5,690 nucleotides of DNA from Nitrospirota bacterium (GTDB lineage: Bacteria; Nitrospirota; Thermodesulfovibrionia; Thermodesulfovibrionales; UBA6898): the NCBI GenBank assembly GCA_029858145.1, contig JAOUFP010000211.1:1-5690 (forward strand), given 5' to 3'. The translations under genes and the position numbers were made by a program. Each line of letters opens with the position of its first letter. Positions within the stretch are counted from its first letter, which is position 1. Below are positions 1-5,690 of this stretch, piece after piece. The notes under the pieces are model-generated. The model had not been told where the DNA came from. It was given only the letters and a program-made list of their open reading frames with translations, and did not search any database.

Positions 1-1720
1 TGTCAACAATAGAGTTAAGGCTGACCACCTTCATTTCCAGCGCCTGCTTGCGGCTGAAGGTGAGAAGCTGTCTCGTCAAAATTGTTGCCTTCTCGCCCGC
101 ATCCATGATAGTCATGACTTTTTTCCGCGCCGGATGATCTTCAGGAAGGTCCATCAGGGCCATTTCGCCGTAGCCAAGAATGGCGGAAAGCAAATTGTTG
201 AAATCATGAGCTATGCCTCCGGCGAGCTGCCCGACAGCTTCCATCTTCTGCGCCTGGAGAAACTGGTGCTCAAGCTTTTTTCGTGCTGTTACATTTACGG
301 TATATTCGATTACCTGTACGATATTCCCGCTGTTGTCATAAACCGGGTAACCGTGAACATCGAAAAACAGCTGATTGCCAAGGCTGTCATAATGAATATG
401 CTCCAAAATGACAGGCTTGCGCATTTTCCTGATTTCCCTGATCGTGCAGGGATGTTCTTCTCCCAAACATGGCTCATCAAGCTTGTGCGTGAGTGAATAA
501 CATGTGGAATCCTTTGTTAACGTGCCGAAATTGGCGGCTGCATTTGCCATTTTGATAGAGTAGTCATTTACATCGATGACGTAAAAGGGATGGGTCATGG
601 AATTCATGATATTATCCATGAGTTCATTTTGTTTCCTGAGAGAAGTTATCATCTCAATAAGCTGAGATGTCATCGCGTTAAAGGCATTTGCCAAAGAACC
701 TATCTCATCGTTTCTTGACAGTCGCACCCTTTGCGAGAAGTCGCCTTTGCTGATTGCCTGGGCAGTAGTGGACAGGGACTCTATCGGCTGAACAATCTGG
801 CGGACAACAATATACCCCAGCATGACGGCTCCGGATAAGGAAATTATCACGAAAGTAAAAATGATACCCAGAGAGCGAAGCGTGTATTTCAGCGCCTCGG
901 AGACCGACAACTCTGTCACGACAATAAGGCCCTGGCTTCCAAAGGTCAATTCGTCAGCGACCATATAAGCCCTCTTTCCATCTAATCCTTTTACTATTCC
1001 GTTCGGCTTGGGTATTTTAAAGTAGGTGCCCCTGAGAACTACTGACGGATTTGGATGTGAAATAATCCTTCCGCTTTTGTTCATGATGTAAGTTGTGCTG
1101 GGCGTTTCCGCATGAATATCCGCTATCGAATCCCACAAATGCTTCAAGCTGAGTTTAGCGACAAGGACCCCGTTTGTGCGCATGCGCTGAAAGTCAATGA
1201 GCGGAACGCTCATTTTTATGAAAGGCTCGCCTGTGAGTTCATCGAAGAACACAGGACTGTAGTAGACTTCTCCGCTTTCTGAGGGTGTCGAAAATTCTTC
1301 GGCTTTGGATCGGTCTGAGAGTTGGGCAACGGCAGAGATTTTATCCCGGCTGACATGAGCCACCTCCATCCCTCTGCCGTTGAGCAGGGTCAGAGACTTA
1401 AATGCATCTCTGTGCACCCTGTCCAAGGCTGAAAAAAGCAGCTTGGACAGTGCGAGGTGTTTCCGGTCCGGTTTCATATTCATTAAATCTGCAGTCCTGA
1501 TGAAGGTAAGCAGCGAAGATTCAAACTCGTGGAGAAAGAAGGTCATTCTGTTTGAAATCAGCATTGACAGCCGTTTTTGCGACTCTTTAGCCTGTTGCAG
1601 ATGAACTGTGTAATTTTGCCAGGATAAAATGGCCCCAAGCAGCAATAACGGAAGAATTGACAGTGCAAGGAGTGCCAGCGTTAAACGTCCTCTGATGCTT
1701 TTCTCTTTTATTATTTGCAT
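1..1720 (-). CDS. Sensor histidine kinase, dCache-HAMP-PAS-HisKA (C-terminus cut by window edge)
   Basis: An inner-membrane sensor kinase expected to autophosphorylate on His and pass phosphate to a response regulator. The frame is open for 573 codons from ATG 1720 and runs off the left edge. Visible in order: basic N-terminus; TM1 about residues 13-33; periplasmic dCache-type domain about 34-281 with the family-like stretches YYSPVFFD and TGEPFI (residues 153-168); TM2 about 283-306; HAMP about 307-360 (P312, NDEIG 337-341); PAS about 366-479 starting near PFYVID; HisKA from about 480 with H-box GGIAHDFNNLL and phospho-acceptor H505. The LTRQLLTFSRKQ stretch that follows is typical of kinases with HDFNN H-boxes. 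The HATPase_c domain, and any receiver domain, lie outside the window. The start is constrained: an in-frame TAG sits five codons upstream and no other start precedes TM1. There is no clear Shine-Dalgarno, so translation is probably coupled to the lipoprotein gene 12 nt upstream. The ligand is unknown. Confidence 0.94.
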   Translation of the reverse strand, partial: MQIIKEKSIRGRLTLALLALSILPLLLLGAILSWQNYTVHLQQAKESQKRLSMLISNRMTFFLHEFESSLLTFIRTADLMNMKPDRKHLALSKLLFSALDRVHRDAFKSLTLLNGRGMEVAHVSRDKISAVAQLSDRSKAEEFSTPSESGEVYYSPVFFDELTGEPFIKMSVPLIDFQRMRTNGVLVAKLSLKHLWDSIADIHAETPSTTYIMNKSGRIISHPNPSVVLRGTYFKIPKPNGIVKGLDGKRAYMVADELTFGSQGLIVVTELSVSEALKYTLRSLGIIFTFVIISLSGAVMLGYIVVRQIVQPIESLSTTAQAISKGDFSQRVRLSRNDEIGSLANAFNAMTSQLIEMITSLRKQNELMDNIMNSMTHPFYVIDVNDYSIKMANAAANFGTLTKDSTCYSLTHKLDEPCLGEEHPCTIREIRKMRKPVILEHIHYDSLGNQLFFDVHGYPVYDNSGNIVQVIEYTVNVTARKKLEHQFLQAQKMEAVGQLAGGIAHDFNNLLSAILGYGEMALMDLPEDHPARKKVMTIMDAGEKATILTRQLLTFSRKQALEMKVVSLNSIVD

Positions 1721-1732
1721 AAAGGGGTCATT

Positions 1733-2725
1733 CTAACGCTCAATATAGTCTGCAGCTTGTAAAATTTCGTTGGGCATATCAAGACCAATAGCCCTCGCTG
1801 TTTTCAGATTAACGCCCAGAAAGAAGTCTGCTATTTCAACCGGCAATTCAGACGGAGGAGTTCCCGTGAGGATATTGTGAGCCAGGCGTCCCGCCTGTTC
1901 TCCGGTGCGGAGCAGGTTCTGGCCGAAAGAAATAAGAACACCTTCTTTGTATTGCGCATGCCCCGACGAAGCGACCGGCAGTTTTCTTTTGTTCGCGAAA
2001 TCTACGATAGTGTTCAAATTGGACATGAGAAGGATTGAGTGGGGAATAAAAATGGCATCAACTGATTGAGGAATGGAGGAAAGCGAAGCCTTTAGCTCTT
2101 CAACAGTTGTGATTTCTGAAATGGCAAGCTTAATGTTTGAACCGGATATGAAGTGCTTTATGTCTTCAAGGCTCTGCTCGGCAGCCTTGGTATCAAAAGC
2201 AACCGGAATGTAGATATGTTTTATATCCGGTTTTATGACCAGAAGCCACTCAAGCGCCTTTTGGGTACTGCCGCGTATTTGGATTCCGGTCATGTTGGTT
2301 CCATGACTGATCAGACTTTTTATCACGCCGGATTCAACCGGATCGTACATTACAAAAACAATCGGAATTTTTGAACCTTCGGTGAATTTTTGCGCGGCCT
2401 TTGCAGCGGGTGTCGTGATAGTAAAAATGAGATCGACGTTTCTTGCCGCCATATTAATGATATCGGCATCCATAGTATCTTTGCTCTCACTCATGAGATA
2501 GGTCAGGTTTTTTCCCTCAGCGTAACCATGTTTTGACATGGCGTCCATAAATCCCTGAGTAATCGGTTTATCTCCAGGGTTGGGATTGACAATGCCGACT
2601 GTATATTTTTTTTCTTCGGATTTCCTGCAGCCGGACAGCACGGGCAGAGCGGCCGTCAAAAGAACGACTGTCAATAGAGACAACAAAAAAAAGTTACGAG
2701 GAGTATTTTTAAAATCGCTTGGCAT
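1733..2725 (-). CDS. ABC_sub_bind family periplasmic substrate-binding lipoprotein
   Basis: A putative periplasmic ligand-binding lipoprotein of the ABC_sub_bind/COG2984 (TrpX-like) family, with a type I periplasmic-binding fold. Numbered from ATG 2725 it has 330 residues, about normal for the family. Residues 1-33 form a lipoprotein signal peptide: basic start, hydrophobic run, and lipobox LSGC with C33 as the lipidated Cys. Mature family signatures are YTVGIVNP (41-48), TTPAAKAA (104-111), IPIVFVMYDPV (120-130) and GTNMTG (142-147). An in-frame ATG at 2776 would add 17 residues. I prefer 2725 because the promoter predicts transcription starting near 2774, and because GGAG lies 10 nt before ATG 2725. 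Family members are often annotated as tryptophan/tyrosine-type binding proteins, but the ligand cannot be read from sequence. The next gene is a periplasmic-sensing kinase and no permease or ATPase is visible, so it may deliver a ligand signal to the kinase (inference). The family call is firm and the start is less so. Confidence 0.92.
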   Translation of the reverse strand: MPSDFKNTPRNFFLLSLLTVVLLTAALPVLSGCRKSEEKKYTVGIVNPNPGDKPITQGFMDAMSKHGYAEGKNLTYLMSESKDTMDADIINMAARNVDLIFTITTPAAKAAQKFTEGSKIPIVFVMYDPVESGVIKSLISHGTNMTGIQIRGSTQKALEWLLVIKPDIKHIYIPVAFDTKAAEQSLEDIKHFISGSNIKLAISEITTVEELKASLSSIPQSVDAIFIPHSILLMSNLNTIVDFANKRKLPVASSGHAQYKEGVLISFGQNLLRTGEQAGRLAHNILTGTPPSELPVEIADFFLGVNLKTARAIGLDMPNEILQAADYIER

Positions 2726-2735
2726 TTCCTGCGAA

Positions 2736-2739
2736 CTCC
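2736..2739 (-). promoter_or_regulatory. Shine-Dalgarno supporting the internal start of the lipoprotein gene
   Basis: On the minus strand GGAG lies 10 nt before ATG 2725, with a second AGGA almost touching the ATG. No comparable site precedes the outer ATG at 2776, whose upstream bases are AT-rich promoter sequence. This favours translation starting at 2725. Confidence 0.45.
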
Positions 2740-2780
2740 GGATCCAGATGTTATTGATTAGTATAGATACCTTCATTTAT

Positions 2781-2808
2781 ATTTTACAGATAATGGGAGA
2801 CAAGTCAA
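2781..2808 (-). promoter_or_regulatory. Sigma70-type promoter of the lipoprotein-kinase operon
   Basis: On the minus strand, TTGACT (2803-2808) is followed after 16 nt by TAAAAT (2781-2786), and a TG two bases before the latter gives an extended -10. Five of six bases match consensus in each hexamer. Transcription should begin around 2774, about 50 nt before ATG 2725. The expected start falls inside the outer ATG (2776), so that codon would be absent or leaderless in the transcript. Prediction from sequence only. Confidence 0.55.
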
Positions 2809-3535
2809 GGTTTTAACAAGACTACTCAAGGAAGCAGGGGTATAAGTAAATCGCATGAAATATAAGAGGAAAAAAGGATCATTCGGCATGTGACAAAATA
2901 CACTGAATGCGTTAAAAAACACAACTGCTAAAAGTATGAGGTTAAGGATAGCCGTCGTTTTATGTTGAGGAGAACATTTTGAGACTTGCACGGTCGAAAT
3001 GCTGATTCATTTAGCTTTCATACATCATGCGCAAAAAAAAGAAAAATCTTTACAAATTAAGGCTGGTAATAGTATTTTATAAACAGCTGCAGTTGTTTTT
3101 TTCGCAATTTATAATTGGTTATTCGGGTGCTGAAGAGGTGAGCGAAAAGACGCAACATCATCGTGTCTGTAGCGTAAGAACTGGCGGCATTGCTGATAAT
3201 TAACTGAAATGCGCTGATCAACAGAGGGATCTCACGGAAAGATGAATCGTGTTTCGCGAATAAAACCAGATTCAGTCAGGAATAAGAAAGTGACCGGATG
3301 CTTCTTCAGCAGCAGCCGAATAAATATGACCGCCTGCATTATCCCTGTCCTGAGAAGTCTTCTTTCTGTCCTTTCCTTCGTCGCCGCAAGGTCTGAAACG
3401 AGTGCCGATATAATTACCGCAAATCAGAACGACGGTGGCATACTGCTGTTCGCTGCACCGGACCGCGTTGATGAAAAAACCGGCTCTTGGTGCGGAAATT
3501 GTTCGTGACTGGCAGTTACATAATGTTCTTGTGTT
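2809..3535. other. Divergent intergenic region without a convincing gene
   Basis: About 730 nt between the two divergent promoters. The left part (2809-3120) is AT-rich with A and T runs (for example 3033-3045 and 3096-3102) and shows no coding signature. A TATAAT lies at 3110-3115 on the plus strand but has no good -35. A weak AT-rich stem at 3081-3098 leads into a T run, and a 6-bp stem can form at 3148-3168. The plus-strand frame 3242-3508 is open for 88 codons and has a hydrophobic segment near residues 32-48. It has only a weak ribosome site and no recognisable family. The opposite strand is also open over 3272-3544, so chance is a fair explanation. No tRNA, known riboswitch or mobile-element end was recognised. 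Confidence 0.6.
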
Positions 3536-3564
3536 TTGAGTCACATATTTTTCCGATATATAAA
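3536..3564 (+). promoter_or_regulatory. Sigma70-type promoter of the NHL/BACON protein gene
   Basis: TTGAGT (3536-3541) and TATAAA (3559-3564) are separated by exactly 17 nt. The -35 matches consensus at four of six bases and the -10 at five of six. A second -10-like TATAGT overlaps downstream (3565-3570), so the exact start is uncertain. The expected transcription start is about 3571, leaving a short leader of about 25 nt that contains the Shine-Dalgarno. Confidence 0.5.
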
Positions 3565-3580
3565 TATAGTATTAAAGCAG

Positions 3581-3587
3581 AAGGAGG
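3581..3587 (+). promoter_or_regulatory. Strong Shine-Dalgarno of the NHL/BACON protein gene
   Basis: AAGGAGG ends 8 nt before ATG 3596, which is near-ideal spacing and fixes the start of the downstream gene. The site runs into a perfect 10-nt palindrome, AGGATATCCT (3585-3594). The palindrome is probably incidental, since it leaves no room for a stable hairpin. Confidence 0.85.
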
Positions 3588-3595
3588 ATATCCTG

Positions 3596-5690
3596 ATGCC
3601 TAAGGGAAAGACATTATGGTCGGGCATCATCGGAATCATGATTCTGCTTGCCAGTGCGGGGATATCGTCTTCCGCGGTGAGTTATACTTCTTTGCCTCCG
3701 ATCACTTCCGGCCTTAAAGCCCCTGACGATGTTGCTGTCGCACCTGACGGAAAGATTTATGTTGTAGACGGCTATCAGGATAGGATCTTTATCTATGACA
3801 GGAACGGCACCTCCCTGGGCACTCTGCTGATTGAGAACCCCACCTCCGTAGCGATAAACACCGACGGCACGATTTATATCGCTTCGAACTATGATTTGTC
3901 GGTAAAGATCCTGAATCCCTCCGGCGAGGTTACCGGCTCGTTAGGCAAAGGCAAAGACGAATTCCGGCTGCCGATGAACATCACCATAGACAAGACAACA
4001 GGCAACGTCCTTGTGGTAGATCAGCTTGATGAGTCGATCAAGATATATTCATCGGACGGCACCTATCTCAGGAAGATCAACGATCTGAAGAACCAGCCCC
4101 GGGATGTGGCGGTCCTGGACAAGGAACTCTACGTCTTGGATCATCCCCGCATCATAGACTACATGGGGGGCCTTACGCGTGGTGCGCGCGTACAGGTCTT
4201 CGGCATGGACGGTTATCCGCTTTCTGACTACGGATATGACGATACAGCGAACAAGAACAGGAACCTTGCCCTCGGCTTTCTTGCAACGTCTGTTGCTCCT
4301 CTTGAAGGACCCCAGAGGTTCGGAATCACTGCAGACGGTACATGGACAGGGACGAGGGAGGTTATCAGGGTATATACAGGGGTATACGGCCGCTATTACA
4401 GAAGCATCGCGGCGAACGCGAAGACCCACATCACTGTTTACATGAGTCAGTCCGGCACGAGCGCCGGCGTATATGCCCAACTCTGTGAATACAACGACGC
4501 AACCGGGGTTGTGGGCGTAAAGGGGACTACTCTGGTGCAGAAAATAGAGCAGGCAAATGGAGACGCACAGGAATTTGACCTGACATTCAACAACGCTGCC
4601 TTTATAGTGGCCATGGGCAACCGCCTGGTGGTCCGTTATTATTTTCAGTCGGAGAATTCCGCACCTGCCCTGCTTTTCGGGTCGGTATACAGCGCAACTG
4701 TGCCGGCTGGTCCGACCTATTTTACACTTAACGAATCCACAATAAACAGGAATTATTACATATGGAACAGCCCGGCTGCAAATGTTGGCGTTGACGGCAC
4801 CACGAATATAACGCAGCTTGCAAGCAGGAGCTTCGGCAGCTACGGACTGAACGTCGGAAATGGGGAGATGGTAAGGCCTGCAGGCATTGCCGGGGATGCA
4901 GGCGGAGCGCTCTACATAACCGATGCATATCACGGATTGGTGATGGGTTTTAACGGAGCAACTGGAACGTATCTTGGCGCGGTCCAGGACACATCGCTGC
5001 CGATGGCGGTCCCTAAGGGAATCGCCCTGGGCGCTGACAAGAGACTGTTCGCGGCCTCCATGGGCACGTCGCGGGTCAATGTCTTCGGCCTCGAAGGATA
5101 TGTGAGCATGGCAGTGGCGCCTTCATCCTTGACCTTCGAGGGAAAACAGGGCATGGAGAATCCCACTGAACAGTCTTTGACCGTAAGCAATTCAGGCACC
5201 GGGATACTGACATATACGGCAGCAAGCGCGTCAGGCTGGATTGTGCTGACTCAAAAGGCGGGCTCTGTGGGCCCCGGCAGCTCCGTGACCATACCGGTTG
5301 GGGTTGACATAACCGGACTTGCCCCTGCGACCTATCACGGCACGATCGTGGTCACCGACACGGTTTCGGGAGTGAACGAGGATATCTCTGTCTCCCTTGT
5401 AGTCAAGGCCGTTCCGGTGTTGAGCGTTTCCCCTGGATCACTCTCTTACACCTGCCTGCTTGGAGGCGCTGTCCCTGCGCCCAAAACCGTAACGATAAAT
5501 CTCTCCAATGATCCTGCTGGGACGACCGCATGGACTGCGGTCCCTGATGCCGGCTGGCTGAGTATAGTTCCTTCCGGCATGACAGGCAACGGGATAACCA
5601 CTGCGAACGTTACTGTTCAGCCGTACGGACTTGTCCCTGCTACTTATACGGGACATATAAGCATAATAGCCCCGGGTGCAACCGGCTCAC
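3596..5690 (+). CDS. Secreted NHL beta-propeller protein with tandem BACON-like domains (3' end cut by window edge)
   Basis: A large exported protein of unknown specific function. The propeller and Ig-like folds suggest binding of proteins or carbohydrates at the cell surface or in the periplasm (inference from fold). The frame is open for 698 codons and leaves the window without a stop. Residues 1-27 are a signal peptide (K3, K5, hydrophobic 7-23, likely cleavage after SSA27). NHL-type blades follow, recognised by the P-x-x-V/I-A ... G-x-I/L-Y-V-x-D pattern: about 39-77, 82-117, 123-161 and 165-213. Residues about 222-410 are a separate beta-rich insertion. The propeller resumes at 411-463 (FGSYG, LYITD) and 467-504. 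Two BACON-like domains follow at about 505-604 and 608 onward, sharing the ending L-x-PATYxGxI. No transmembrane anchor, LPXTG motif or heme CXXCH is seen in the visible part. The promoter and Shine-Dalgarno are its own, so it is probably transcribed separately from the divergent kinase operon. Confidence 0.93.
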   Translation, partial: MPKGKTLWSGIIGIMILLASAGISSSAVSYTSLPPITSGLKAPDDVAVAPDGKIYVVDGYQDRIFIYDRNGTSLGTLLIENPTSVAINTDGTIYIASNYDLSVKILNPSGEVTGSLGKGKDEFRLPMNITIDKTTGNVLVVDQLDESIKIYSSDGTYLRKINDLKNQPRDVAVLDKELYVLDHPRIIDYMGGLTRGARVQVFGMDGYPLSDYGYDDTANKNRNLALGFLATSVAPLEGPQRFGITADGTWTGTREVIRVYTGVYGRYYRSIAANAKTHITVYMSQSGTSAGVYAQLCEYNDATGVVGVKGTTLVQKIEQANGDAQEFDLTFNNAAFIVAMGNRLVVRYYFQSENSAPALLFGSVYSATVPAGPTYFTLNESTINRNYYIWNSPAANVGVDGTTNITQLASRSFGSYGLNVGNGEMVRPAGIAGDAGGALYITDAYHGLVMGFNGATGTYLGAVQDTSLPMAVPKGIALGADKRLFAASMGTSRVNVFGLEGYVSMAVAPSSLTFEGKQGMENPTEQSLTVSNSGTGILTYTAASASGWIVLTQKAGSVGPGSSVTIPVGVDITGLAPATYHGTIVVTDTVSGVNEDISVSLVVKAVPVLSVSPGSLSYTCLLGGAVPAPKTVTINLSNDPAGTTAWTAVPDAGWLSIVPSGMTGNGITTANVTVQPYGLVPATYTGHISIIAPGATGS
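5108..5689 (+). repeat. Tandem BACON-like domain repeat within the NHL protein
   Basis: Two diverged copies of about 95-100 residues each: 505-604 (opening VAPSSLTF) and 608 to the window edge (opening LSVSPGSLSY). Both have a conserved Trp in mid-domain (SGWIVL and AGWLSI) and the late motif LAPATYHGTI or LVPATYTGHI. They are similar as protein but not near-identical as DNA, so this is domain duplication rather than a recent repeat. More copies may follow beyond the window. Confidence 0.65.

Noticed and set aside
134..496. Plus-strand open frame of 120 codons opposite the kinase
   Set aside because: It is antisense to the PAS and HisKA part of the kinase, which has unmistakable motifs. The plus frame shows no family resemblance.
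2773..2991. Minus-strand 72-codon frame whose stop overlaps the outer ATG of the lipoprotein gene as ATGA
   Set aside because: The overlap suggests coupling, but the frame starts at GTG with no Shine-Dalgarno, contains the operon promoter inside it, and has low-complexity AT-rich composition. It is probably chance.
3081..3102. Possible intrinsic terminator: AAACAGC / GTTGTTT stem with TGCA loop and a T run
   Set aside because: The stem is AT-rich with a G-U pair, it overlaps the T run, and no plus-strand gene ends upstream that it could terminate.
3121..3240. Possible c-di-GMP (GEMM) riboswitch, because of a GACGCAA-like stretch
   Set aside because: The diagnostic GGCAAACC segment, the GAAA tetraloop with its receptor and the pairing arms are not present.
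3272..3544. Minus-strand 90-codon frame in the intergenic region
   Set aside because: It overlaps the plus-strand promoter of the NHL gene and the plus-strand 88-codon frame, and shows no domain or convincing ribosome site.
4049..4933. Minus-strand open frame of 294 codons opposite the NHL gene
   Set aside because: It lies wholly antisense to a plus-strand frame with a signal peptide, clear NHL blades and a strong Shine-Dalgarno. Its translation is Cys- and Arg-rich with no recognisable domain, so it is a shadow frame.

Overview
The window looks like chromosomal DNA from a Gram-negative bacterium. It holds an inner-membrane sensor kinase with a periplasmic domain, a lipoprotein with a lipobox, and a secreted beta-propeller protein. 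The kinase architecture (dCache, HAMP, a Cys/His-rich PAS, HDFNN-type H-box) and the propeller plus BACON-like protein resemble what is common in Desulfobacterota/Geobacter-like and Nitrospirota-like genomes. This lineage guess is inference only, because the window has no rRNA or other marker gene.

Left half, minus strand (positions 1-2776): a two-gene operon read right to left. The first gene encodes a periplasmic substrate-binding lipoprotein of the ABC_sub_bind (COG2984, TrpX-like) family. The second begins 12 nt after it and encodes a transmembrane histidine kinase with periplasmic dCache sensor, HAMP, PAS and HisKA domains. The window edge cuts the kinase before its ATPase domain. A good sigma70-type promoter lies just upstream of the lipoprotein gene, and its predicted transcription start favours an internal ATG (2725) as the true start rather than the outermost ATG (2776). 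No permease or ATPase gene is visible, so the pair may form a ligand-sensing module rather than a transporter. That is inference.

Middle (about 2809-3535): roughly 730 nt of divergent intergenic DNA, mostly AT-rich. It has no convincing gene. It holds one doubtful 88-codon ORF (3242-3508), a TATAAT-like box and weak hairpins.

Right half, plus strand (3536-5690): a promoter, a strong Shine-Dalgarno sequence and the first 698 codons of a large secreted protein. It has a signal peptide, then an NHL-type beta-propeller interrupted by an inserted domain of about 185 residues, then two tandem BACON-like Ig-fold domains. It runs off the right edge. It is divergent from the kinase operon with its own promoter, and nothing visible links the two functionally.

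No RNA gene, mobile element, CRISPR array or attachment site could be supported.
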